Shown: piece by piece, positions 28,588 through 36,536 of the stretch | How the letters are laid out: each line of letters starts with the position of its first letter | Numbering within the stretch: position 1 is the stretch's first letter | DNA from: Rhizobium sp. N324 | GTDB taxonomy: Bacteria > Pseudomonadota > Alphaproteobacteria > Rhizobiales > Rhizobiaceae | Reading direction: 5' to 3' | DNA length: 64,000 nucleotides | Assembly: GCF_001664485.1 (NCBI RefSeq) | Contig: NZ_CP013630.1 | Coordinates: 1,615,001-1,679,000, forward strand | The notes under the pieces: generated by a model | Seen by the model: only the letters and a program-made list of their open reading frames with translations | Database searches by the model: none | Told to the model about the DNA's origin: nothing | Made by a program: the position numbers and the translations under genes

Positions 28588-29694
28588 ATGAAAAACGAAA
28601 AGATCTATGTAACGAAGCCCAGCCTGCCGCCGCTCGAAGAATTCATTCCTTCGCTGGAAGCTATCTGGAACAATCGCATCCTGACCAATGGCGGGCCTTT
28701 CCACGAGCAACTGGAGCAGGAGCTCTGCAGCCATCTCGGCGTGAAGCACATCAGCCTGTTTTCGAACGCCACCGTTGCGTTGCTGACGGCGCTTCAGGCG
28801 CTCCGCGTCACGGGCGAAGTCATCACCACGCCTTATTCCTTCGTGGCCACTTCGCATTCGCTTCTCTGGAACGGCTTGAAGCCCGTCTTCGTCGACATCG
28901 ATCCGGTGACGCTCAATCTCGATCCAGCGAAGATCGAGGCAGCGATCACGCAGCAGACGACGGCGATCATGCCGGTGCATTGCTACGGCCACCCTTGCGA
29001 CGTCGATGCGATCCAGAAGATCGCCGATCTCTACAATCTCAAGGTCATCTATGATGCCGCCCATGCCTTCGGCGTCGAGGACGAACGAGGAAGCATTCTC
29101 AATCACGGCGACCTTTCCATCCTGAGCTTCCACGCAACCAAGGTTTTCAACACCTTCGAAGGCGGGGCCATCATCTGCCCTGATGTCAAGACGAAGACTC
29201 GAATCGACCAGCTGAAGAACTTCGGTTACGTCGATGAGGTTACCGTGGTAGCGCCAGGCACGAACGGCAAGATGAGCGAATTCAATGCAGCGCTCGGGCT
29301 GTTGCAGCTGAAATATATCAATTTCGCCCTTGAAAGGCGTGGGCTCATCGACGCCGCATACCGCGAGCGTCTGCGCGGCGTCGCCGGCATAGAATGCCTG
29401 GACCGCTCAGGCGAGACTGTCTCAAATTTCTCTTATTTCCCGATCCTCGTACGCCCTGGCTATCCCATATCGCGCGATGAGCTCTATGAGCTTCTGAAGG
29501 AAAACGGCATTCATCCGCGCCGTTATTTCTATCCGCTGATCTCAAGCTTTTCGATGTACCGCAGCCTGCCTTCCGCGCAGCCTGCGAATCTGCCGGTCGC
29601 AACCGAAGCCGCACAACAAGTGCTCTGCCTTCCCATCTATCCCGACATGGAAATGGAGGTCGTCGACAAGGTCTGCGCGATCATTGCTTCTTAG
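28588..29694 (+). CDS. DegT/DnrJ/EryC1/StrS aminotransferase, VioA-like
   Basis: This PLP-dependent sugar aminotransferase puts an amino group on a nucleotide-linked keto-deoxysugar. The N-terminal LTNGGPFHEQLEQEL, EVITTPYSFVATSHSLLWNG, DAAHAFGVED and the PLP lysine in LSFHATKVFNTFEGGAI strongly recall VioA-type enzymes, which aminate dTDP-4-keto-6-deoxyglucose to dTDP-viosamine (Qui4N). The needed substrate is made by the neighbouring rfbA and rfbB products. The start is the ATG at 28588 (368 residues); an in-frame TTG at 28576 is less likely. It opens a rightward operon of seven genes. Subfamily assignment is from memory of the motifs, not from alignment. Confidence 0.82.
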   Translation: MKNEKIYVTKPSLPPLEEFIPSLEAIWNNRILTNGGPFHEQLEQELCSHLGVKHISLFSNATVALLTALQALRVTGEVITTPYSFVATSHSLLWNGLKPVFVDIDPVTLNLDPAKIEAAITQQTTAIMPVHCYGHPCDVDAIQKIADLYNLKVIYDAAHAFGVEDERGSILNHGDLSILSFHATKVFNTFEGGAIICPDVKTKTRIDQLKNFGYVDEVTVVAPGTNGKMSEFNAALGLLQLKYINFALERRGLIDAAYRERLRGVAGIECLDRSGETVSNFSYFPILVRPGYPISRDELYELLKENGIHPRRYFYPLISSFSMYRSLPSAQPANLPVATEAAQQVLCLPIYPDMEMEVVDKVCAIIAS

Positions 29695-29705
29695 GGGTAG
29701 ACGAA

Positions 29706-30410
29706 ATGAAACTGGCTATTATGCAGCCGTATTTCTTTCCTTACATTGGCTACTTTCAGCTGATCAGTGCGGTCGATAAATTCATCGTCTACGACAATAT
29801 CAAATACACAAAAAAGGGTTGGATTAACCGAAACCGCATGTTGCGCGACGGCCGGGACGCCACATTCTCTCTGCCGCTGAAGGCCGCGCCGGATAGTTTG
29901 GACGTGTGCGAACGCAGCCTGTCGCCAGACTTCGACCGCAACAAGCTGCTCAATCAAATTCAAGGCGCTTATCGACGCGCGCCATTTTTTTCCAATGCTT
30001 TCCCGGTAATCGAGCAGGCGATAGGATTTCCCGACAACAATCTTTTTTTCTATATTTTCAACTCAATCAGGGAAATTTGCGGCTACCTTGGCATCAGGAC
30101 AGACTTCGTCGTTTCCTCTGAAATAACGATAAATCATGATCTCAAGGGCCAGGAAAAAGTTTTGGAGCTTTGCGAGAAAGCGGGCGCGGAGGTCTATGTG
30201 AATGCGATAGGGGGTATGGAACTTTACTCTCGAGAGGCGTTTGCTGCGCGCGGTATAGAACTGAAATTCATCAAGTCGAAGTGTGTGGAATATTCTCAGT
30301 TCGGCGCTGATTTCGTGCCCTGGCTGTCAATGGTGGATGTCATCATGTTCAATTCGGTGGAAGAGATTCAGGGGAATATGCTGGGTGCGTATGAGCTCAT
30401 TCAACCTTAG
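29706..30410 (+). CDS. WbqC family protein
   Basis: A 234-residue protein starting MKLAIMQPYFFPYIGYFQLI, the clear WbqC hallmark, with KKGWINRNRML and a conserved NAIGGMELY further on. WbqC-like proteins occur in O-antigen and antibiotic clusters and are thought to act on amino sugars or related acylation steps; the exact reaction is not established. Coding sequence here is noticeably more AT-rich than the flanking chromosome and uses ATA and TTT codons more freely, suggesting recent acquisition. It lies 11 bases after the aminotransferase. Confidence 0.85.
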   Translation: MKLAIMQPYFFPYIGYFQLISAVDKFIVYDNIKYTKKGWINRNRMLRDGRDATFSLPLKAAPDSLDVCERSLSPDFDRNKLLNQIQGAYRRAPFFSNAFPVIEQAIGFPDNNLFFYIFNSIREICGYLGIRTDFVVSSEITINHDLKGQEKVLELCEKAGAEVYVNAIGGMELYSREAFAARGIELKFIKSKCVEYSQFGADFVPWLSMVDVIMFNSVEEIQGNMLGAYELIQP

Positions 30411-30466
30411 ATGCGGACGAGTGGTTCCTTTCGGCGGTCTGCCAAGAAGAAGATATCGGTGAAGCA

Positions 30467-31435
30467 ATGTTCAAATGGAAGAAGTTAGGCAAGGTTTTTA
30501 CACCGCAGGAGGTGACTGATCGTCCGTGGCTTAAGGAGTTTGCTCAAGCGCCCGCAACGCTGCTTTTCGACGATTTTGTGCGAATATACTTTTCCTGCCG
30601 CCCACCAGCGGATCAGGCCGGGCAATATGTCTCGCATTCTGCTTATGTTGACGTGGATAGGGCCGACTTGTTTAAGATCATACGGATCAGCGAAGGTCCG
30701 GTCCTGGAATTGGGCGGTCTCGGCGAATTCGATCAATTTGGTACTTATCCGATCTCCGTCGCGAGGGATGGCGACCTCATACGCGCTTACTATGCCGGCT
30801 GGACGCGATGCGAATCCGTGCCATTCAACGTCGGTATAGGATTGGCCTTTAGCACGGACGAAGGCCGGACCTTCTCTAAGGCGGGCAGGGGACCCGTCGT
30901 GCCATACTCGCCGGATGAACCCTTCGTCCTGAGTGGACCCAAGATTCGGCGTTTTAACGACCGGTGGTACCTGTTCTATATCTCTGGTTCCAAGTGGATC
31001 ATGGCCAATGGGCGTGCGGAGCCTGTGTACAAAATCCGTCTAGCCACCTCTGAAGATGGCGTGCACTGGAAGAAAGCGAACAGGGATCTGATCGAATCTG
31101 TCGTCGAGACCGATGAGGCACAGGCGAGCCCCGATGTGATCTTTGCCGGCGGGCGCTACCACATGTTCTTCTGCTATCGCCACAGCACGAATTATCGCGG
31201 CAAGGAAGGGGGGTACCGGATCGGTTACGCCTCGAGCAACGATCTGGTCAACTGGCAACGTGACGATAGCAAAGCGGGGCTGACGGTGTCCGACACAGGC
31301 TGGGATGATGAGATGGTTAGCTACCCGCATGTCTTCGAGTTGGATGGCAAGACCTATATGGCCTATCTCGGCAATCAAGTCGGGCGCAATGGTTTCGGCC
31401 TTGCTGTTCTCGACGGAAAGCTTGGTGACGCATGA
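30467..31435 (+). CDS. Five-bladed beta-propeller glycosidase-like protein, paralogue 1
   Basis: This protein of 322 residues has no signal peptide. Repeated blade motifs (AFSTDEGRTFSKAG, ATSEDGVHWKKAN, ASSNDLVNWQRDD) place it in the GH32/43/68/130-like propeller superfamily. The family usually hydrolyses or phosphorolyses sugars, but a cytoplasmic member within a polysaccharide assembly operon probably acts on a precursor or has another role. The next gene encodes a clear paralogue sharing WKKLGK, FDDF.RIYFS, SH..YVD.D and a near-identical tail. Stop and next start overlap as ATGA, so the two are coupled. Confidence 0.75.
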   Translation: MFKWKKLGKVFTPQEVTDRPWLKEFAQAPATLLFDDFVRIYFSCRPPADQAGQYVSHSAYVDVDRADLFKIIRISEGPVLELGGLGEFDQFGTYPISVARDGDLIRAYYAGWTRCESVPFNVGIGLAFSTDEGRTFSKAGRGPVVPYSPDEPFVLSGPKIRRFNDRWYLFYISGSKWIMANGRAEPVYKIRLATSEDGVHWKKANRDLIESVVETDEAQASPDVIFAGGRYHMFFCYRHSTNYRGKEGGYRIGYASSNDLVNWQRDDSKAGLTVSDTGWDDEMVSYPHVFELDGKTYMAYLGNQVGRNGFGLAVLDGKLGDA

Positions 31436-32403
31436 CCAAGATGCGATGGAAGAAACTGGGCAAGATCTTTGATCCCACGCAGCATCATCTGCCCGCAGGC
31501 TGTGTCGAGTTTGCGCAGTCGCCCCAAGCGCTCGTTTTCGATGACTTTATACGAATCTACTTCTCAACGCGCGCAACTGACGTGAACGGCAAATATCTCA
31601 GCCATGTCGCTTTTGTCGATATGGACAAGACTCTGGAGAGGGCCATTCGCGTTTCCGACAGGCCGGTTATTGAACTCGGCAAACTCGGTTGCTTTGACGA
31701 GCATGGCATCTTCCCGATGAATGTGATGCGACACGAAGGGAAGATCTACGGCTACACATGCGGCTGGAATCGAAGGGTTGCTGTCTCGGTCGATACGGCA
31801 ATCGGGCTTGCCCTCAGTCACGACGACGGGATGTCGTTCAAGAGGATCGGCGATGGGCCGGTCTTGTCGGCGTCTCTCAAGGAGCCGTGCCTGGTCGGCG
31901 ACGGCTTTGTGAAGTTCATCGATGGCCTATTTCACATGTGGTACATTTTCGGGACTGGGTGGAAAGAATACTCCCCGGGCGCGCCTCCGGATAGGACTTA
32001 TAAAATTGGTCATGCGACCTCGCCAGACGGCATCAATTGGCAGAAGGAGGAAGGCAGGCAGATCATACCGGATCGGCTTGGCGCCGACGAGAGCCAAGCT
32101 CTGCCGACCGTCATCCGGATCGATGATCGCTATCATATGTTCTTTTGCTATCGGCAATCGTCGGATTTCCGAACTAACAGGAAACGCGGCTATCAAATCG
32201 GCCACGCCTATTCGCACGATCTGATCAACTGGTCACGCGATGACCTTGAATTGGGGATTGAAGGAACGGACGGCGAATGGGATTCCGACATGTTGTGCTA
32301 TCCGCACGTCTTTGAGGCGGATGGGGCGATTTACCTCCTCTATAACGGAAACCAGTTTGGCCGGCATGGATTCGGCGCCGCAATATTGGAACGCGCTGCA
32401 TGA
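31432..32403 (+). CDS. Five-bladed beta-propeller glycosidase-like protein, paralogue 2
   Basis: This 323-residue paralogue of the preceding protein has the same blade motifs (ATSPDGINWQKEE, AYSHDLINWSRDD) and the shared YHMFFCYRQSSDFR and GNQFGRHGFGAAIL stretches. The pair probably arose by tandem duplication followed by divergence, since similarity is clear across the whole length but well short of identity. Catalytic acids cannot be fixed by eye. It is cytoplasmic by the absence of a signal peptide. Start and stop overlap both neighbours by four bases, so the operon is tightly coupled. Confidence 0.75.
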   Translation: MTKMRWKKLGKIFDPTQHHLPAGCVEFAQSPQALVFDDFIRIYFSTRATDVNGKYLSHVAFVDMDKTLERAIRVSDRPVIELGKLGCFDEHGIFPMNVMRHEGKIYGYTCGWNRRVAVSVDTAIGLALSHDDGMSFKRIGDGPVLSASLKEPCLVGDGFVKFIDGLFHMWYIFGTGWKEYSPGAPPDRTYKIGHATSPDGINWQKEEGRQIIPDRLGADESQALPTVIRIDDRYHMFFCYRQSSDFRTNRKRGYQIGHAYSHDLINWSRDDLELGIEGTDGEWDSDMLCYPHVFEADGAIYLLYNGNQFGRHGFGAAILERAA

Positions 32404-32843
32404 CGCCGGATTGGGGCCACAACCTCGCTTCGGCAAGCGACATCGCCTACCACTTGAATGAATGCGGAAGTGTTTTCGCCGAGGGGCTTCGCGCACGCGT
32501 GGACATCGACGCTTATGCGCTGAAAATCCTGCTCAATGCCGAGCGCTTTGAGGCATGGTCTGACGGTAGGTTGATCGGGCTTCTGGCCATATATTGCAAC
32601 AATTCCCAACAGACATCGGCGTTCATCACGAATCTAAGTGTGTTCGAAGAATGGCGCGGCAGGGGGATAGCGGGAGCGTTGCTTGAACGGAGCATCGCTT
32701 TGGCCAGGCAGAAGAGGTTTGAAACGATACGCCTCGAGGTCGAGGCGAAAAACACGGCCGCCGTCGCTGTCTATAGCAGATATGGGTTCGTGGTGCTGGA
32801 TAGCGAACAGTCAATGCTGACAATGAAGCGAGATTTGGGGTAG
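32400..32843 (+). CDS. GNAT family N-acetyltransferase
   Basis: A 147-residue acyltransferase fold. The acetyl-CoA pyrophosphate loop is EEWRGRGIAGALLERSI, followed by IRLEVEAKNTAAVAVYSRYGF, the RimI/WecD-like signature. In this operon the obvious acceptor is the amino group installed by the VioA-like enzyme, by analogy with WecD, which acetylates dTDP-Fuc4N. Protein N-acetylation cannot be excluded. It overlaps the previous gene by four bases. Confidence 0.82.
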   Translation: MTPDWGHNLASASDIAYHLNECGSVFAEGLRARVDIDAYALKILLNAERFEAWSDGRLIGLLAIYCNNSQQTSAFITNLSVFEEWRGRGIAGALLERSIALARQKRFETIRLEVEAKNTAAVAVYSRYGFVVLDSEQSMLTMKRDLG

Positions 32844-32846
32844 AAG

Positions 32847-33599
32847 ATGGCTGAGAAGAAGCGCGATTATAATAGCGAAATCAAGGATGCTAGTGATCAT
32901 CGCTACGCATACAACTTCGATTTTGACGTCATGCATCATTATATGCTGAAGTCTTTCATGCCCTTTTTCCGCCCGGGAAGCCTGCTTGAACTTGGAAGTT
33001 TCCGGGGCGATTTCACGAAAAGGATCGTTCCTTATTTCGACGATATCACCTGCGTAGAAGCCTCCGATGAGGCAATAGCCGTCGCGAGGAACGAACTGGG
33101 TGACGGCCTGACATTTATCAATGACGTGTTCGAAGAGGTGAAGCTCCCCAAGCGCTATGACAATGTCCTGCTGACACATGTTCTCGAGCATCTGGACGAT
33201 CCGGTAGGCGTGCTGAAGCGCATCAATGACGAATGGCTATCGGAAGGGGGCAGGCTCTTCCTGGTATGCCCGAATGCGAATGCCCCGTCCCGCCAGATCG
33301 CTGTTAAAATGGGTTTGATAAGCCACAATTCCGCAATCACGAAGGCGGAAGCGGAACATGGTCACCGCATCACATATTCACTAGATACCCTGGAGCGCGA
33401 TGCAAGATTGGCGGGATTGAACGTTGTGCATCGGTCCGGCGTTTTCTTCAAAGCCCTGGCAAATTTCCAGTGGGATCGCTTGCTCCAGACGGACATCATT
33501 TCCAGTGAATATCTGGAGGGGTGCTATCAGCTAGGGCAAATCTATCCCGATCTTTGCGCCAGCATCTTTCTCATGTGTGAAGCCGGCCGAGCGCAATAG
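32847..33599 (+). CDS. Class I SAM-dependent methyltransferase
   Basis: A 250-residue methyltransferase of the Methyltransf_11/23 type. The SAM-binding glycine-rich motif is LLELGSFRGDFTKRI, motif II ITCVEASDEAI, and post-motif NVLLTHVLEHLDDPVGVL. It probably methylates a sugar hydroxyl or amino group of the surface glycan, as such enzymes do in rhizobial O-antigen clusters. It follows the GNAT gene by three bases. Confidence 0.85.
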   Translation: MAEKKRDYNSEIKDASDHRYAYNFDFDVMHHYMLKSFMPFFRPGSLLELGSFRGDFTKRIVPYFDDITCVEASDEAIAVARNELGDGLTFINDVFEEVKLPKRYDNVLLTHVLEHLDDPVGVLKRINDEWLSEGGRLFLVCPNANAPSRQIAVKMGLISHNSAITKAEAEHGHRITYSLDTLERDARLAGLNVVHRSGVFFKALANFQWDRLLQTDIISSEYLEGCYQLGQIYPDLCASIFLMCEAGRAQ

Positions 33600-33643
33600 G
33601 CTGCGCTTTAGCGAACTCAACTTCTGAATTCGAAGGATGTCCG

Positions 33644-34522
33644 ATGCCGCGCGTATCGATCTGTATTCCCGCATACAAGGCCGACTATTTCGAACTGTGC
33701 CTGCGAAGTGCGTTAGCTCAAAGCTTCACCGATGTCGAAATTCTGGTGTCGGATGATTGTCCGACCGATGAAATCCAAGCGATCTGCCGGAACTACGAAG
33801 GGTTTGTCCAATACAGCCGCAATCCGAATCCCGGTCCCGAGAGCAATGTGCGCAGACTGGTGGAAATCGCGAGCGGCGAATACATCAAATTCCTGTTCGA
33901 TGACGACGTGCTACACCCTTTCTGCATACAGTTCCTGCTAGAGGCGCTGGAGTCGACAAAGGAAAGAAACACGCGCCTTTCGTTTTCTCCTCGTTATTTG
34001 ATTGACGGGAAAAATCACACTACCGGCTTCATCAACCACTTCAATGCTTCCGGAGATGGCCTCAAGATCGTTTCTGGCGACGACTTCTTGCGGTTGACGG
34101 CTCTCAATCACGTCAATTTGGTTGGAGAGTATACAACGGCTTTATTTCGGAAGGAGGATGCATTCGATAGCAATGGTCAATTCCGATTGTATAAGATGGA
34201 AGGCGATCTCTTTCCTGGCTTGATTGATTTGTCAGCCTGGGTGGAACTGGCGCAGCTCGGCAACTTCGTCGTTCATCCTACACCGCTTTCCTATTTCAGG
34301 CGCCATGAGAACGCCACGTCGAACCCAGAGGTCAACTGGAAATTCATTTATGCAATCACCTACTATGAGGACGTGCTAAATTTTGCGTTTGAAAGAGGTT
34401 ATTTGCCGGCAAGCGACTTGCCTACCTCATATCGTAACCTGCTGAATGTCTACCGGTACTGGCAGAATTCGTTCCCTCAGCTTGGAGCGAGAATTGCGCA
34501 AATTGAAGAAGCACTGATGTAA
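33644..34522 (+). CDS. Family 2 glycosyltransferase
   Basis: A GT-A glycosyltransferase of 292 residues. It has the N-terminal strand RVSICIPAYKADYFELCL, the nucleotide-binding EILVSDDCPTDE, and the metal-binding DDD in YIKFLFDDDVLHPF. There is no membrane helix, so it acts at the cytoplasmic face of the inner membrane on a lipid-linked acceptor. Donor and linkage cannot be predicted. It is the last gene of the rightward polysaccharide operon; no flippase, polymerase or ligase is in the window. Confidence 0.88.
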   Translation: MPRVSICIPAYKADYFELCLRSALAQSFTDVEILVSDDCPTDEIQAICRNYEGFVQYSRNPNPGPESNVRRLVEIASGEYIKFLFDDDVLHPFCIQFLLEALESTKERNTRLSFSPRYLIDGKNHTTGFINHFNASGDGLKIVSGDDFLRLTALNHVNLVGEYTTALFRKEDAFDSNGQFRLYKMEGDLFPGLIDLSAWVELAQLGNFVVHPTPLSYFRRHENATSNPEVNWKFIYAITYYEDVLNFAFERGYLPASDLPTSYRNLLNVYRYWQNSFPQLGARIAQIEEALM

Positions 34523-34625
34523 AAGAAAGGTGGCACGCCCTCGTGCATTCGCAACCCCGCATTCCACGAGCATCGGGCCGGTGCGGTGGACGCCCTGCGC
34601 CACTCTGTGCCCGTTTGGCGGATCC

Positions 34626-35141
34626 CTACCGCGAAAACTGAATGATCTCGCCGTTATACTGCGTGCGTGTGGTCTCGCGGAAACCGAGCTTGGCTGCGAC
34701 CCTGAGCGAGGCCTGGTTTTCCGGGCTGATGATGCAGCTCATCGGCTTTCCCGGGAAATAGCTTTCCGCCCAGCCGATCAGCGCCGTCAGCGCCTCGGTG
34801 GCATAACCGCGGCCATGCGCCGAGGGCATCAGCACCCAGCCGATCTCCATCGTCCCCTCGATCGGCGGTTCCATCTCGCGGCGCGATTCCATGAAGCCCG
34901 CTTCGCCGATGAAACGACCGCTCGCCTTTTCCTCGATCGCCAGAAAGCCGAAGCCCATATGGTGCCACATGCCGGCAATCCGCAGCATGCGGCTCCAGCT
35001 CTGCTCGCGCGTCGATGGGCTGCCGCTGATGAAGCGAACGACGTCTTCGTCTGCCCAGAGTGCCGCATGGGCCTCGAAATCGTCGAGGCGGTGTGGACGG
35101 AGCGTCAGCCGCTCCGTTTCGAGGGTTGGGATGTCGGTCAT
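34626..35141 (-). CDS. RimJ/RimL-type GNAT N-acetyltransferase
   Basis: A 171-residue GNAT protein of the Acetyltransf_3 type. LETERLTLRPHRLDDF opens it, and MPSAHGRGYATEALTALIGWAES is the CoA loop, with ENQASLRVAAKLGF near the end. Members acetylate ribosomal proteins or small molecules; the target is unknown. The ATG at 35141 gives the family N-terminus; the longer frame upstream overlaps the cupin gene. It follows the cupin gene by 10 bases on the minus strand. Confidence 0.85.
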   Translation of the reverse strand: MTDIPTLETERLTLRPHRLDDFEAHAALWADEDVVRFISGSPSTREQSWSRMLRIAGMWHHMGFGFLAIEEKASGRFIGEAGFMESRREMEPPIEGTMEIGWVLMPSAHGRGYATEALTALIGWAESYFPGKPMSCIISPENQASLRVAAKLGFRETTRTQYNGEIIQFSR

Positions 35142-35151
35142 ATCGGGTCCT

Positions 35152-35655
35152 TCAGGCGCCGGGCTCGCCGTCCCAATAGTCGAGATCGCCTTCCGGTCGG
35201 CCGATATGGCGGAAGCGTACAGGTTTGGAACCGTCTCTGTTGGTCTTGGCAAGAAATTTTCCGGAGTCCGGGTATTCGACGATCTCGGTCTTCGCCATCG
35301 TCGAGATGCCGAGATAGACGAGCGGAGCGGTGCCGGTGTTGATGATCTGGTGCGCCGTTTCCGGCCCGCCGGCCGGGGCGCCGAGCGTGTCGCCCGCCTT
35401 GATCGCATGGCGCTCGCCGCCGAAGCGGTATTCGCCGCTGCCTGATATCACGTAGAAAAGCTCGTCTTCGACATGGTGATTGTGGAAAGGGCAGCCCGAT
35501 TTGCCCGGCGGCACCTCGTTATAGCTGATGCCGAGGCCGGTCAGGCCGAGAAGCGCGCCGAACGACGTGTCCAGGCTTTCATAGAGCGTGCCCCGTTTCC
35601 AATGGTCGAGCTTGAGATCGGCGATATTGATCGCCGCCTTCGATTCCCTGGCCAT
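35152..35655 (-). CDS. Cupin domain protein
   Basis: A 167-residue protein with a single cupin barrel. The first motif is CPFHNHHVEDELFYVISGSGEYRF (two histidines and a glutamate) and the second PETAHQIINTGTAPLVYL. The metal-binding set looks complete, so an enzymatic or sensing role is possible, but no substrate can be given. It starts behind AGGAGGACATC. It is co-oriented with the GNAT gene downstream. Confidence 0.8.
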   Translation of the reverse strand: MARESKAAINIADLKLDHWKRGTLYESLDTSFGALLGLTGLGISYNEVPPGKSGCPFHNHHVEDELFYVISGSGEYRFGGERHAIKAGDTLGAPAGGPETAHQIINTGTAPLVYLGISTMAKTEIVEYPDSGKFLAKTNRDGSKPVRFRHIGRPEGDLDYWDGEPGA

Positions 35656-35690
35656 GATGTCCTCCTGTTGCAGAAAGAGAAACCATCATC

Positions 35691-35728
35691 GCCGGGGAAA
35701 ATTCAATAGTTTTCTGGAAATCCCCGGC
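35691..35728. promoter_or_regulatory. Inverted repeat upstream of the cupin gene
   Basis: GCCGGGGA (35691-35698) and TCCCCGGC (35721-35728) are perfect complements flanking 22 AT-rich bases, 36 bases before the cupin start. This may be an operator or a leader hairpin. Confidence 0.4.
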
Positions 35729-35755
35729 ATAGGCGGAGAAAGGCATGGGCGGAGA

Positions 35756-35792
35756 AAAGCATGGGCGGAGAGGAGACCGCCGCCCATGCTTT
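35756..35792 (-). terminator. Terminator of the small exported-protein gene, with duplicated arm
   Basis: AAAGCATGGGCGG (35756-35768) pairs perfectly with 35780-35792; read leftwards it ends in CTTTTCTCC. Partial extra copies of the arm (GCGGAGAAAGGCATGGGC and similar) lie just left at 35731-35755, a short tandem repeat of about 16 bases. Confidence 0.7.
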
Positions 35793-35831
35793 GAGCGCCG
35801 CGCACCGATGGGACGCGATGCGCTCGAGCTG

Positions 35832-36191
35832 TCAGCGGACGTAGAAGGTCAGGCTTCCGTCGGCGGCCTGTTCGGCATTGACGATGTTGCGGACGTCGAC
35901 GCCCTCATTGTTGAGCCGATGGGCCAGCGACCGGTTGGCGTCGATCGAGGCCTGGATGGCGTGAACGGCCTGGCCGGAACGTTCCGGCGCCGAGCGCGGC
36001 CCGGTGCTCTCGTCGTCGAGGTTGCGCCAGTTATGGACCTGCTCGACGTTGAAATCATTGCCGTGGAAGGTCCTGAGAGTCTGCTCGATGCCCTGGGCAG
36101 TGTTCATCCCGAGGCTTTCGGCCCGGCTGACACCGGCAAATGCGAGGGAGGAGAGGGTGGCTGCGATGGTGAGAGTGACAACGCGGTTCAT
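35832..36191 (-). CDS. Small exported protein of unknown function
   Basis: This 119-residue protein has a Sec signal peptide (MNRVVTLTIAATLSSLAFA, cleavage near residue 24). The mature part is polar with no cysteines. Sequence such as NNEGVDVRNIVNAEQAADGSLTFYVR at its end hints at a small alpha/beta domain, but I recognise no family. It is probably periplasmic. It is transcribed leftwards towards the cupin gene but has its own terminator, so it is likely a single-gene unit. Confidence 0.6.
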   Translation of the reverse strand: MNRVVTLTIAATLSSLAFAGVSRAESLGMNTAQGIEQTLRTFHGNDFNVEQVHNWRNLDDESTGPRSAPERSGQAVHAIQASIDANRSLAHRLNNEGVDVRNIVNAEQAADGSLTFYVR

Positions 36192-36536
36192 GATTATATC
36201 CTTTCATCTGCTTTGACGGTCGGCTGTCGTTGCAGGGGATCGTCTGTCACGACATGGAATTGGCGTTCTCCTCTTCGCGATTCAATAGGTTAAGCCACTG
36301 AAAACGCATTAAGAATTGTTCATGAAATCCGCCTTCGAATTGCCGTTTTCCAGGCATGCGGAAAAACGGGGTCGAAAGGCCTGCCGAGCAGCGTGGTGGT
36401 GGCGCGGCTATCCCCTTGCGGATATTTCTTCTTTGGCGCTGCGGCATCGGGCGAAAGTGCTTGCCATTCTGGTGAAGGCATGTTTTGACCGCGGGCTGCC
36501 GCGAGTGGAAAACGCCCCACAAAACGAAGGTGAACC
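36192..36536. other. Intergenic region upstream of ribH
   Basis: These 345 bases lie between the exported-protein gene and ribH. An open frame at 36316-36567 overlaps the ribH start and lacks rhizobial codon bias, so it is not called. I looked for an FMN riboswitch consensus upstream of ribH and did not see one. Promoters for both divergent genes must be here. Confidence 0.4.

Noticed and set aside
36192..36536. FMN riboswitch upstream of ribH
   Set aside because: I compared the region with the conserved RFN blocks and did not find them in order.
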